Shown here one piece after another: positions 8,172-16,674 of a stretch of DNA of 64,000 nt. A model generated the notes under the pieces. That model was given only the letters and a program-made list of their open reading frames with translations. It ran no database searches and was not told the origin of the DNA. Each line of letters opens with the position of its first letter. Positions within the stretch are counted from its first letter, which is position 1. The DNA is from Flexistipes sinusarabici DSM 4947 (GTDB lineage Bacteria > Chrysiogenota > Deferribacteres > Deferribacterales > Flexistipitaceae): positions 1,116,001-1,180,000 of the forward strand of contig NC_015672.1 in the NCBI RefSeq assembly GCF_000218625.1, written 5' to 3'. The translations under genes and the position numbers were made by a program.

Positions 8172-8762
8172 ATGGGATTAACCGGCAGGCAAAAGGAATT
8201 TTTTCTGTTTATAAAAGATTTTCTGGATGAATACGGATATCCTCCGTCGGTGAGAGATATTGCAAAAGGTATGGGAGTTGCTTCCATATCAAGTGTGAAG
8301 AAGATGCTGGACAGACTGGTCGAAGCCGGCGTTATAAAAAAAGATTCATCCAAAGCCAGAGGGATTGAGCTTATATATCACCAGGGAGTACCTTTGCTGG
8401 GGAGGATTAAGGCCGGCACTCCCGTTTTTTCTGAAGAAAATATCGAAGGTTATGTTGACCTTGCTGAGAAATTTAAAAATACGGAAAACCTGTTCTGCCT
8501 CAAAGTTGAGGGCGACAGTATGATAGATAAAGGGATATTTGAAGGTGATACAGCTGTAATAAAAAAACAGCCGGATATAAGTGAAGGGGAGACCGGGGCC
8601 TTTCGTATAAATGATGAGGTTACTTTGAAAACATTTGCCAGAAAAAAAGGATGCGTTTTCCTTATTCCGGCTAATAAAAGATATAAAAGTATCAGGGTCA
8701 CCCCCGCAGATTCTTTTGAAGTTATAGGAAAACTTAAACTTGTTTTAAAAGACTTTAACTAA
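8172..8762 (+). CDS. lexA: LexA repressor
   Basis: SOS-response repressor with self-cleavage activity, 196 residues, close to the usual length. Residues 1-65 form the winged helix (PPSVRDIAKGMGVASISSVKKML). After a linker, RIKAGTPV contains the Ala-Gly cleavage site. The S24 peptidase domain shows the catalytic Ser in GDSMIDKGI and the catalytic Lys in EVTLKTFAR. GAGG at 8162 supports the ATG at 8172. It heads an operon with a small protein and DNA polymerase IV, and its own promoter carries a likely LexA box, so the unit should be damage-inducible. A heptamer repeat array separates it from the next gene. Confidence 0.95.
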   Translation: MGLTGRQKEFFLFIKDFLDEYGYPPSVRDIAKGMGVASISSVKKMLDRLVEAGVIKKDSSKARGIELIYHQGVPLLGRIKAGTPVFSEENIEGYVDLAEKFKNTENLFCLKVEGDSMIDKGIFEGDTAVIKKQPDISEGETGAFRINDEVTLKTFARKKGCVFLIPANKRYKSIRVTPADSFEVIGKLKLVLKDFN

Positions 8763-8774
8763 ATTTATGAGTTT

Positions 8775-8823
8775 AAACCTTGAACATTGAACGTTGAACG
8801 TTGAACCTTGAACATTGAACGTT
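8775..8823. repeat. GAACNTT heptamer array
   Basis: Six perfect-register heptamers run from 8782 to 8823: GAACATT, GAACGTT, GAACGTT, GAACCTT, GAACATT, GAACGTT. A degenerate unit precedes them. The array lies inside the lexA-dinB transcription unit, just before the ribosome-binding site of the small gene. Confidence 0.88.
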
Positions 8824-8842
8824 ACAGAGGAGCTGTTTTATT

Positions 8843-9091
8843 ATGATTTTTACATCGGATGTGGAAATCAGCAGAGCAGGAGTGGTTTTCAAATATGGAA
8901 ATCCGCTGCCCGTATGGATTGAAAGCAATGGGGAGAAAATTTCTGTAAAAGAAATTTTCTACAGCTGGACTGAAAGAAAAGGACATTATCTTATTTATAA
9001 ATACACATTTACAGACGGTTTTGATGCTTATGAGATAGCCCTTAACTCTCTTTCTATGAAGTGGTTTTTAATAGCCAGGGAGGAATTGTGA
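8843..9091 (+). CDS. Small conserved-context protein between lexA and dinB
   Basis: An 82-residue protein that I do not recognise with certainty. It is beta-rich and basic/aromatic, with GNPLPVWIESNGEKISVKEI near the start, SWTERKGHYLIYKYTF in the middle and WFLIAREEL at the end. The pattern of a short beta barrel ending in a tryptophan strand vaguely recalls the DUF6504-type proteins found beside Y-family polymerase genes in other phyla, but the match is weak. It has a good ribosome-binding site (CAGAGGAG ahead of the ATG), and its stop overlaps the dinB start (GTGA). Placement in a LexA-controlled operon suggests an accessory role in lesion bypass; this is inference. Confidence 0.7.
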   Translation: MIFTSDVEISRAGVVFKYGNPLPVWIESNGEKISVKEIFYSWTERKGHYLIYKYTFTDGFDAYEIALNSLSMKWFLIAREEL

Positions 9092-10293
9092 TTCTTTGTG
9101 TGGATATGGATGCTTTTTTTGCTTCGGTTGAAAAAGCGAGTAAACCCCACCTGAAAGATAAGCCTGTGGCGGTAATAGGTGCAAAGGAACGGACAGTTGT
9201 AACAACGGCCTGTTATATTGCAAGAAAATATGGTGTAAGAACAGGGATGAGTAAATATGAAGCTGAGAAAATATGCCCTTTTATCAATATGGTAACGGGC
9301 AATAACAGAAAATACACATATATTTCCTCCCAAATCATGGATTTTTTCAAAACCTTGACCGATAAAGTGGAAATATATTCTGTAGATGAAGCTTTTTTGC
9401 AGATTCCGGGTGAAAAAGCAGAGGATGTTATTTCGGATATTAAAAATTATGTGAAAAAGCGTTTCGGTATCACCTGTTCCGTAGGTGCAGGCAAAAGTAA
9501 GCTTGTGGCGAAAATGGCAAGCGGGATAAATAAGCCTGACGGATTCCTTGTGATAAGTGATGGTGAGACTATTGATTTTCTGGATTCATTTAAGCTTGAA
9601 GATATCTGGGGAATCGGCAAGAAACTTTCGGAGCGTTTTTACAATATGGGTGTTTTCAATACTGCCGATATGAGGAAGCTCGGCAGGGATAAACTCTGTA
9701 ACATATTCGGCAAAAACGGCTATTATTACCATATGATGGCATGCGGAGATGATCGGGAAGGGGTTCGGGTTGAAGATGAAGCTGTGAAATCGATTGGTCA
9801 CAGCATGACTTTTCCCGAAGATGTAAGGGATACCAGGATGTTTAATGCGTATCTCCTTCAGCTTTGTGAAATGGTTTCCGGAAGAGCCAGACATCATAAC
9901 GTTTCGGGAAAGACGATTACCCTCAGTATAAGGTTTCCCGATATGAGCACCCTCAGTAAAAGACATACCATTAACTATTTAACCTGTGCCACTCATCATA
10001 TTTATGATGTAAGCAGATATATAGCAACAATGTTTCCTGAAAATTTTCTCGAAAATGGAATCAGGCTTATAGGCGTTACTCTGTCAAATTTGATACATGA
10101 TACCCAGGAGTTGTGTTCTGTTTTCGATGGAAGGGATATGGGAAAAGTATATAAAGCAATGGATGCTATAAATGAAAAATACGGCGGTTTTACCGTTTCT
10201 TTTGCTTCCATCCTGAATTGCCGGCGAAAAGGTGCGAGGACGATCTCCCCTGCATGGAAGCCAAAAGGTTTAAGAAAAGTCGACGTTTTGTGA
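9088..10293 (+). CDS. dinB: DNA polymerase IV (Y-family, error-prone)
   Basis: Translesion DNA polymerase. The N-terminus CVDMDAFFASVEKA carries the first metal-binding Asp and the second catalytic segment is YSVDEAFL, together the palm active site. The thumb has helix-hairpin-helix residues around DIWGIGKKLSERF, and the little finger domain follows from about residue 235. Length of about 400 residues is slightly longer than E. coli DinB. I choose the GTG at 9088 because GGGAGGA sits directly upstream and it overlaps the preceding stop; starting further upstream would add residues without family support. It is last in the lexA operon. The C-terminus lacks an obvious clamp-binding peptide that I can name confidently. 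Confidence 0.93.
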   Translation: MILCVDMDAFFASVEKASKPHLKDKPVAVIGAKERTVVTTACYIARKYGVRTGMSKYEAEKICPFINMVTGNNRKYTYISSQIMDFFKTLTDKVEIYSVDEAFLQIPGEKAEDVISDIKNYVKKRFGITCSVGAGKSKLVAKMASGINKPDGFLVISDGETIDFLDSFKLEDIWGIGKKLSERFYNMGVFNTADMRKLGRDKLCNIFGKNGYYYHMMACGDDREGVRVEDEAVKSIGHSMTFPEDVRDTRMFNAYLLQLCEMVSGRARHHNVSGKTITLSIRFPDMSTLSKRHTINYLTCATHHIYDVSRYIATMFPENFLENGIRLIGVTLSNLIHDTQELCSVFDGRDMGKVYKAMDAINEKYGGFTVSFASILNCRRKGARTISPAWKPKGLRKVDVL

Positions 10294-10420
10294 AACAATG
10301 TTTGTTTTTAGCTATAGCTTGCGTTGTTATTATAGGTTATTATGAGTAATTATTTTTCTAAGTATCTGATAAAATATTGTTTTTATATTTGGAATATATC
10401 TAAAAATCTTTATATTCCGT

Positions 10421-10448
10421 TTGACAAAATAAAAAAAGGTCTTATTAT
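10421..10448 (+). promoter_or_regulatory. Probable promoter of the formate dehydrogenase locus
   Basis: TTGACA at 10421-10426 and TATTAT at 10443-10448 are separated by 16 bases. They lie about 80-115 bases ahead of the polyferredoxin gene, in a 235-bp AT-rich gap after dinB. No obvious activator site is recognised. Confidence 0.55.
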
Positions 10449-10564
10449 TAATAAATAAGGAAGTTTTTTGGATTATCATGATCACACTTATCGGTAAGTT
10501 AACTAATAACAGATAATACGAAGAATAAATGTGGTATAATCTGCAATTTTTCAGGGATGTGAGG

Positions 10565-12217
10565 ATGTTTCCGAAAACGCTGTTTAAAAATTTTAATTAC
10601 ATTCATTTTCCGGCTGAAAGAAAAGCGACAATGCTGGAAATTCCACCTAAAGCTGTCGTTATGGCTGAAAATGAGGAGATGCTGGAAAAGTTTACGACTG
10701 TTTACAGCGGTGTCCTTGATATTATACCCATTGTAACCGGAAAAACCAAAAGCGGCGGCGAATTTTATTCGGCAGTAAATCATGAACTTTCAGGCTCATT
10801 CCCCGAAATTCAGGTGAAATGCGAATGCAGATATCCTCTGAACGAAGATTTATGTACACTGTGCGGCGAATGTGTTATTGCCTGTCCGCTTGATGCAATA
10901 GATGAGGAAATCATTATTGATTTTACCAAATGCGATTACTGCGGCAAATGTGTTGATACTTGTCCGGAAAACGCCATTGATCTTTACCGGTATGAAAATC
11001 ACATTTTTGATGCTCCGCAGGTACTTTTTCTGGATGATAATAAAAAAATAAACGAATATTCTGAAATTAACGGTGTTTATCATTTAGATGAAAAAGAAGA
11101 ATTGTTTGCCAACATAGGTACATTTCAAATAGAGCAATCTGTGAGTCATAACAAAGAGATTTGCCAGTATAGCGGAAGGCTTGATTTGGGCTGCCAGCGC
11201 TGTATGGAAGCATGTGAATATAAAGCAGTGCGTAAAAGTTCAAACGGAATAGAAGTGGATCATTTTGCATGTGAAGACTGCGGTCAATGTATCTCCGTCT
11301 GTCCCACAGGAGCCATGCAGTCGGAGGATGTCAGTGATGAGGCTTTTGGGGATTTAATTTACGAAAAACTGCAGGAACAGGGGGGAGATTACAGACATGT
11401 TATTTTTGTGCAGGAAAGTGATACCGTTTTTTTCTACAAAAATTATTATGACAAAATTGCTGAAGATGTTTTACTGGTTATACTCCCCAATGTTTATATC
11501 TTAAATATTTTTCATTTCCTTTTACTGTTAAGGCTTGGAATTGCCAACATTCATGTATTTCAGGAAATTTTCAAAGAGTCGGGGTTGTATAAACATATAC
11601 AGTTTACCAATGCATTGTCATCGTATGCTTTCTCCGGCAGAAAGATTGTATCAAAAGGGCAAGCTCCGGAATTCAGTGAGGAGAAGGATAAACTTTTTAC
11701 TTCTGATTTTACCTTTCCGGGATATAAAAATAAACGTAAATTCCTCGCTCCCATATTAAGAGATATTTATGAAAAATCTGAAAATAAGAGAGTTCTTTTG
11801 CAGGAAAATATACTGAATACATTTGGCAGTGTGGTCTGTGACGAGAAAAAGTGCAGTCTTTGTTTGGCCTGCCTTAACCATTGCAAGATAGGCTCCCTTA
11901 TGGCCGATTCCTCTAACTATACACTTTCCCATATTGCTGCAAACTGTATTCAGTGCGGGATATGTCTGAACGTCTGTCCCGAAAATGCATTGGAGCTGGT
12001 AGCCGGGCTGCTTCTTGATGAAGAATTCTTTCAACCGAGGATACTTGCCAAAGATGAGCCTGTTGCCTGTGCTGAGTGCGGCAAAGTTTTTGGGAACAGA
12101 AAAAGCCTTGAGCAGGTTAGAAATAAATTAAAATCTGCCGGCAGGTTTGAGGATGAAATGGAACTGCTGGATTATTGCGACAAATGCCGGGTTAAAAAAC
12201 AGTTAGAGGTGGGTTGA
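10565..12217 (+). CDS. Polyferredoxin with six 4Fe-4S motifs and a central MvhD-like segment
   Basis: An electron-transfer protein of about 550 residues. Cysteine motifs in order: CTLCGECVIACP, CDYCGKCVDTCP, a looser CQRCMEAC set, CEDCGQCISVCP, a cysteine-free middle region, then CSLCLACLNHC and CIQCGICLNVCP. The C-terminus has a zinc-ribbon-like pair, CAECGK and CDKC. The central hydrophobic stretch (LLVILPNVYILNIFHFLL) resembles the MvhD/hydrogenase-delta fold, though this is tentative. An in-frame ATG at 10529 exists, but ATG at 10565 has AGGGA seven bases upstream and is preferred. It overlaps the chaperone gene by one base, so it belongs to the formate dehydrogenase operon. A maturation or cytoplasmic electron-input role is possible. 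Confidence 0.8.
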   Translation: MFPKTLFKNFNYIHFPAERKATMLEIPPKAVVMAENEEMLEKFTTVYSGVLDIIPIVTGKTKSGGEFYSAVNHELSGSFPEIQVKCECRYPLNEDLCTLCGECVIACPLDAIDEEIIIDFTKCDYCGKCVDTCPENAIDLYRYENHIFDAPQVLFLDDNKKINEYSEINGVYHLDEKEELFANIGTFQIEQSVSHNKEICQYSGRLDLGCQRCMEACEYKAVRKSSNGIEVDHFACEDCGQCISVCPTGAMQSEDVSDEAFGDLIYEKLQEQGGDYRHVIFVQESDTVFFYKNYYDKIAEDVLLVILPNVYILNIFHFLLLLRLGIANIHVFQEIFKESGLYKHIQFTNALSSYAFSGRKIVSKGQAPEFSEEKDKLFTSDFTFPGYKNKRKFLAPILRDIYEKSENKRVLLQENILNTFGSVVCDEKKCSLCLACLNHCKIGSLMADSSNYTLSHIAANCIQCGICLNVCPENALELVAGLLLDEEFFQPRILAKDEPVACAECGKVFGNRKSLEQVRNKLKSAGRFEDEMELLDYCDKCRVKKQLEVG

Positions 12218-12819
12218 TGGATATAGAGTCTTTGAACAGTATGAGAAACGGAGTTTACAATCTGATAAAAAGTTTTTTCTGGGAGTCCCCAAAGGAAGAA
12301 GATATCAAAGCCTGGCGGGCTTTTGTTGCAAATCTTAATGACGATAGCATTAACAAAGAATTTGATAAAACCGTTTCGTTTATGAAAGAAGCTTTGGATA
12401 ATTCTGATTTAGAAAGCATAAAAAATGAGTATTATGAGCTTTTCGAAAATCCCTTCGGTGAACGTCTGTCCAACCTTAATGCGTCTTTTCTTCTCGAAGG
12501 CAAAAACTTTGGGGAGCCTTTGGTGGAAATAAGGGATTTCCTTGAAGATTTGAAAGTAGTTAAGGATACGGATTATAAGGATACAGAGGACTCGATACTC
12601 TTTATGATCGATCTTATGTTATACTTAATAGACAGCGGTGATTGTACCGATGTGCAGCAAAATTTTTTGAAGAAGTTTTTATACCCGTCTTTTGAAAGGC
12701 TTGCTGAAATATTAAAAACAAACGAAAAGGCTTACTTTTATGCAACAGCCGGTTTGTTTTCAAGGGATTACCTGGAAATGGATATGAAATTTTTGGAAGG
12801 TATTAAGTCTTTAACTTAA
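12217..12819 (+). CDS. TorD/DmsD-family molybdoenzyme chaperone
   Basis: A 200-residue, probably all-helical protein matching the TorD family of redox-enzyme maturation chaperones. These bind Tat signal peptides and help insert the molybdenum cofactor before export. The core motif EYYELFENPFGERLSNLNAS followed by GEPLVEIRDFL matches the family pattern around the conserved E-Y-x-x-L-F and later G-E/N residues. The start is ATG at 12217, overlapping the upstream stop (TGATG) with GAGGTGGG ahead of it. Its client is most likely FdhA, encoded two genes downstream with a twin-arginine signal. Confidence 0.85.
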   Translation: MDIESLNSMRNGVYNLIKSFFWESPKEEDIKAWRAFVANLNDDSINKEFDKTVSFMKEALDNSDLESIKNEYYELFENPFGERLSNLNASFLLEGKNFGEPLVEIRDFLEDLKVVKDTDYKDTEDSILFMIDLMLYLIDSGDCTDVQQNFLKKFLYPSFERLAEILKTNEKAYFYATAGLFSRDYLEMDMKFLEGIKSLT

Positions 12820-12843
12820 GATTATATCAGCAGGAGGTCTGTT

Positions 12844-13023
12844 ATGAAAAATGAGCTTTTTGACAGAAGAAAATTTTTGAAAGGGATGGCTGTAACCGGG
12901 GCTACTCTGGGGGTGGCTGCCATTGTGAAACCGGCTATGGCAAAAGACGGTGAAATTGTAAATGAAAATCTCTACAGAGAGACAGAGCACTTTAAGAAGT
13001 ATTATAAATCTCTAAGAGATTAA
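12844..13023 (+). CDS. Small Tat-targeted protein of formate dehydrogenase operons
   Basis: A 59-residue protein starting [17 protein letters not shown], a clear twin-arginine signal (RRKFLK), then a hydrophobic run ending in AMAKDGE, a probable cleavage site. The mature tail is only about 25 residues and ends [12 protein letters not shown]. This fits the little-studied family known as the formate dehydrogenase region Tat target, found beside fdhA in epsilonproteobacteria and others. Its exact role is not established. It has an AGGAGG ribosome-binding site, and its stop codon is part of the ribosome-binding site of fdhA, so the two are tightly linked. It was too short to pass a 60-residue ORF cutoff. 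Confidence 0.85.
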   Translation: MKNELFDRRKFLKGMAVTGATLGVAAIVKPAMAKDGEIVNENLYRETEHFKKYYKSLRD

Positions 13024-13033
13024 GGAGGTTTCT

Positions 13034-15817
13034 ATGCCAAGCAAAAAATTACTTAAAAAAGGGGAATTCAGTGGAAATTCCACAAAGACGATAAATTATA
13101 ATTTTGACAGGAGAACATTCTTAAAGTTTTCAACTGCAACGGCAGCTTTAGCCGGTTTATCCACTATGCCGAGTGTTGTAAAAAAATCCAGTGCTGCAAA
13201 CGCAAAATCACCTTATCCGAAATCTGAAATTATCAGGACAGTATGCACCCATTGTGCTGTGGCATGCGGGGTGTATGCCGAAGTACAGAACGGTGTATGG
13301 CTAAGGCAGGAGATAGCGCAGGATCACCCCATATCAAGAGGCGGTCACTGCTGCAAAGGAGCCAGCGCTATTGATATGGTGAAAAGTGAAAAGCGGCTTA
13401 AACACCCTTTAAAAAAGGTTAACGGAAAATGGCAGAAAATATCCTGGAAACAGGTTCTCGATGAGGTTTCTGAAAAACTGATGAAACTCAGGAAAGAAAA
13501 CGGTCCGGATTCCGTTATGTGGATCGGGAGTGCCAAGGTCTCAAATGAAATGGCCTATCTCCAGAGAAAACTGGCTGCATTCTGGGGAACAAACAATATT
13601 GACCATCAGGCCAGAATCTGTCACTCCACAACAGTTGCCGGTGTTGCAAATACCTGGGGTTATGGAGCTATGACAAACAGTATAAATGATATACGCAATT
13701 CCAAATGCGTATTCATGATAGGCTCCAATGCGGCTGAAGCCCACCCCATATCAATGCAGCATATCTTATATGCAAAAGAGGTTAATAATGCCCCGGTAAT
13801 TGTTGTCGATCCAAGATTTACAAAAACTGCTGCCAAAGCCACTGATTTTGTTCAAATAAGATCGGGAACAGACACAGCTTACGTAATGGGGCTGATAAAT
13901 GTTATACTTGAAAACGGATGGGAAGATAAAGATTTTATCAGAAGAAGAGTTTCCGGATTTGATCAGCTCAAGAAGGAGGCAAAAAACTATCCACCTGAAG
14001 TTGTATCAGAAGTTACAGGGGTGCCGGCAGAAGATATAAAAAGGGTCGCCAAAATCCTGGCACAAAACAGACCCGGCACCATTATCTGGTGTATGGGCGG
14101 TACCCAGCACTCAATAGGAAGCAGCAATACGAGAGCGTATTGTATACTGCAGCTTGTTCTTGGAAATATGGGAGTTGCAGGAGGCGGCGCCAATATCTTC
14201 CGCGGTCACGACAATGTTCAGGGTGCCACAGATATGTGTGTACTTTCCCATTCTCTTCCGGCTTATTACGGGCTTTCGGACGGTGCATGGAAGCACTGGA
14301 GCAGAGTGTGGGATGTGGATTATGAATGGATAAAATCACGTTTTCACAATGATGAATATATGGGTAAACCAGGGTTTACACTTTCCAGATGGTATGAAGG
14401 TGCACTCCAGGATGATGAAATTACCCAGTATACGCCGTTGAAGGCGGTTGTTTTCTGGGGATGCTCCTCAAACTCTCAGTCACAGTATCATAAACTTAAG
14501 AAAGCTCTGGATAAACTTGATATGGTAGTTATTATTGACCCTTTCCCCACAATGACAGCCGTTGCATCGGACAAAGATAACGTTTATCTGCTTCCGACAA
14601 CCAGTCAGTTTGAAACCAGTGGAAGTGTTACCAGCAGCCAGAGGGGCATCCAGTGGCGCTATAAAGTTGTAGATCCGGTATACGACTCAAAGGATGACTA
14701 TACAATTTTGGCTGAACTGGTGGACAGATTCGGTTTTGCAGATAAGTTTTACAAAAACATTAAAACGGTACCTGAAGATGCCACAAGGGAGCTCAATAAA
14801 GGTTCACTAACAATAGGTTACAACGGTCAGACGCCTGAAAGAATTAAGAAACATACGGATAACTGGCATACCTTTGACGTAGTAACACTTGAAGCAAAAG
14901 GCGGACCGTGCGACGGTGAGTATTATGGACTTCCGTGGCCGTGCTGGACGGAGGAACATCCGGGTACTCCTATCCTTTATGATATGTCAAAACCTGTTAA
15001 AAAAGGCGGCCTTCCTTTCAGAGCCCGCTTTGGAACAGAATACACCTATCCTGACGGCAAAAAAGAGAATCAGCTTGCTGCTGCCGGCACAACTATGCCG
15101 GGAAGTGAAGCTGATGGAGGATATCCTGAATTCAGCGGAGTTGTAGAGGGTACCAACTGGAAAACGGATTTAAGTCAGAAAACACTTAAATACGCTCTTG
15201 ATAAAGGTATGGCACCTTTCGGTAATGCAAGAGCTAGGTGCTATGTATGGAATTTCCCCGATCCGGTGCCGATTCACAGAGAACCGCTGCACTCACCGAG
15301 TCCTGAAATGATTAAAAAATATCCCACATACGATGACAAACCGGATCACTACCGTGTATTTACCAAGTATAAGAGTGAGCAGAAACTCGACTGGCACAAA
15401 GAGTTCCCTCTCATTCTTACCACAGGCCGTATGGTTGAATATATGGGCGGCGGTGCAGAGACACGTAGCAATAAGTACCTGGCTGAACTTCAGCCGACAA
15501 TGTATGCTGAAGTAAATGTAGAGACCGCTAACAATTATGGCCTCAGGGATGGGGATATGATCTGGATTGAATCACCCAATGGTGGAAAAGTTAAAGTTCA
15601 AACCAAGATTTCCGCCAGAGTGGGCAAGGACACCATATTTCTGCCTTTTCATTTTGGAGGCTTTTTCATGGGCGATTCATGGGCCGGTAAATATCCAGAA
15701 GGAAGTGAACCATATGCTCTTGGTGAAGCGGCTAACGTGGTTACCAATTACGGTTATGATATTGTGACTCAAATGCAGGAGACAAAAACAGGTCTCTGCA
15801 AAATGAGCAAAGCGTAG
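13034..15817 (+). CDS. fdhA: Formate dehydrogenase, catalytic molybdopterin subunit (periplasmic)
   Basis: A 927-residue molybdopterin (bis-MGD) oxidoreductase of the Wolinella/Campylobacter-type membrane-bound formate dehydrogenase, oxidising formate to CO2 at the periplasmic face. The N-terminus carries a Tat signal ([18 protein letters not shown]). A 4Fe-4S motif follows: [11 protein letters not shown] then HCCKG. The metal ligand is Cys, in [11 protein letters not shown], followed by the conserved His; there is no selenocysteine codon. Other cofactor motifs are [18 protein letters not shown] and [18 protein letters not shown]-terminal molydop-binding domain begins near [22 protein letters not shown] lies seven bases ahead of the ATG. 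It forms an operon with fdhB 15 bases downstream. Confidence 0.93.
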   Translation: MPSKKLLKKGEFSGNSTKTINYNFDRRTFLKFSTATAALAGLSTMPSVVKKSSAANAKSPYPKSEIIRTVCTHCAVACGVYAEVQNGVWLRQEIAQDHPISRGGHCCKGASAIDMVKSEKRLKHPLKKVNGKWQKISWKQVLDEVSEKLMKLRKENGPDSVMWIGSAKVSNEMAYLQRKLAAFWGTNNIDHQARICHSTTVAGVANTWGYGAMTNSINDIRNSKCVFMIGSNAAEAHPISMQHILYAKEVNNAPVIVVDPRFTKTAAKATDFVQIRSGTDTAYVMGLINVILENGWEDKDFIRRRVSGFDQLKKEAKNYPPEVVSEVTGVPAEDIKRVAKILAQNRPGTIIWCMGGTQHSIGSSNTRAYCILQLVLGNMGVAGGGANIFRGHDNVQGATDMCVLSHSLPAYYGLSDGAWKHWSRVWDVDYEWIKSRFHNDEYMGKPGFTLSRWYEGALQDDEITQYTPLKAVVFWGCSSNSQSQYHKLKKALDKLDMVVIIDPFPTMTAVASDKDNVYLLPTTSQFETSGSVTSSQRGIQWRYKVVDPVYDSKDDYTILAELVDRFGFADKFYKNIKTVPEDATRELNKGSLTIGYNGQTPERIKKHTDNWHTFDVVTLEAKGGPCDGEYYGLPWPCWTEEHPGTPILYDMSKPVKKGGLPFRARFGTEYTYPDGKKENQLAAAGTTMPGSEADGGYPEFSGVVEGTNWKTDLSQKTLKYALDKGMAPFGNARARCYVWNFPDPVPIHREPLHSPSPEMIKKYPTYDDKPDHYRVFTKYKSEQKLDWHKEFPLILTTGRMVEYMGGGAETRSNKYLAELQPTMYAEVNVETANNYGLRDGDMIWIESPNGGKVKVQTKISARVGKDTIFLPFHFGGFFMGDSWAGKYPEGSEPYALGEAANVVTNYGYDIVTQMQETKTGLCKMSKA

Positions 15818-15832
15818 GATTAGGAGGGTATT

Positions 15833-16420
15833 ATGGCACGTATGAAATTTTTATGTGATGTGGAAAGATGTATAGATTGCAGCGGCTGTGTCGTAGCATG
15901 TAAAGAAGGGAATAATGTGCCTGTTGGTATCAACAGAAGGCGCATCATTCCCATTAATGAAGGTGAGCCCGGAGAAAAAAGCATCTCCGTTGCCTGCATG
16001 CATTGCTCCGATGCACCGTGCATAGCTGTTTGCCCGGTGGATGCACTTTATCAGAGGGATGACGGCATAGTTAATTTGAGTAAAGATACTTGTATCGGAT
16101 GTGGTTACTGCTTTTTTGCCTGCCCCTTTGGTGCTCCTCAATTCCCGGAAGGCAACAGTTTTGGAGCAAGAGGCGTTATGGATAAATGCACATTCTGCGC
16201 CGGAGGTCCTGTGGAAAACTTCAGTGACAAAGAAATGCAATTGTACGGTCAGAACAGGATAGCCGAAGGTAAAGTCCCCCTTTGTGCCGGAATGTGTGCA
16301 ACCAAGGCCCTTTTGGCAGGTGACGGCGACAAAGTGGCGAATATTTACAGAGAAAGAGTGTTTAAACGCGGTTCAGGAGCGAATGCTTGGGGTTGGTCCA
16401 GAGCCTATAATAAGAAATAG
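15833..16420 (+). CDS. fdhB: Formate dehydrogenase iron-sulfur subunit
   Basis: A 195-residue electron-transfer subunit linking FdhA to the membrane cytochrome. Four 4Fe-4S clusters are suggested by CIDCSGCVVACKEGNNVP, CMHCSDAPCIAVCPVDAL, CIGCGYCFFACPFGAP and the split pair CTFC with CAGMC. This is the arrangement of the FdnH/FdhB/HybA family. No signal peptide is present, so it presumably travels with the Tat-targeted FdhA. A GGAGG box is well placed. A strong hairpin with a T-run begins four bases after its stop, so transcription may partly end here before fdhC. Confidence 0.93.
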   Translation: MARMKFLCDVERCIDCSGCVVACKEGNNVPVGINRRRIIPINEGEPGEKSISVACMHCSDAPCIAVCPVDALYQRDDGIVNLSKDTCIGCGYCFFACPFGAPQFPEGNSFGARGVMDKCTFCAGGPVENFSDKEMQLYGQNRIAEGKVPLCAGMCATKALLAGDGDKVANIYRERVFKRGSGANAWGWSRAYNKK

Positions 16421-16423
16421 CAA

Positions 16424-16455
16424 GGGAGACGGCTTTAATCGCCGTTTTCCTTTTT
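16424..16455 (+). terminator. Intrinsic terminator or attenuator between fdhB and fdhC
   Basis: GGGAGACGGC pairs with GCCGTTTTCC (10 bp, two G-U pairs) around a 7-base loop, and five T follow directly. It begins immediately after the fdhB stop. Confidence 0.65.
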
Positions 16456-16478
16456 ATACAGCTCTGTATTACCAATTA

Positions 16479-16661
16479 ATACCAAGTTGTATTTGTTTGA
16501 GTAGTATTTGAAGGTTTTTAATAACACTTGATGCATGGCTTTAGCCGTGCCAAAGTGGTTTTCCAAAGCTATCGTTGTAGTCATGGTGGGGTTGAAGCCC
16601 CATTTCCAAAAGATGAACATGCTTTTTTGGGTTTATTACTTTCTTGACTGCAATTTGGTAT
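16479..16661. repeat. MITE-like repeat inserted between fdhB and fdhC
   Basis: Ends ATACCAAGTTG (16479-16489) and CAATTTGGTAT (16651-16661) are inverted repeats with one mismatch, giving a 183-bp non-coding unit. It contains inner stem-loops such as GGCTTTAGCC near 16536. Its right 43 bases recur at 7957-7998. It has no coding capacity, and its end lies just ahead of the fdhC ribosome-binding site. Confidence 0.7.
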
Positions 16662-16674
16662 AAGGGGCGTTGAA

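Noticed and set aside
8775-8823. Regular repeats suggesting a CRISPR array or LexA-box cluster
   Set aside because: Units are 7 bp with no spacers, and GAACNTT lacks the GTTC half needed for a LexA box.
13600-13640. Selenocysteine in FdhA
   Set aside because: The metal-ligand codon is TGT (Cys) in ARICHS; no TGA is in frame.
13345-15767. Several open frames inside fdhA on both strands
   Set aside because: They are shadows of a well-supported 927-residue gene with no ribosome-binding sites or family motifs.
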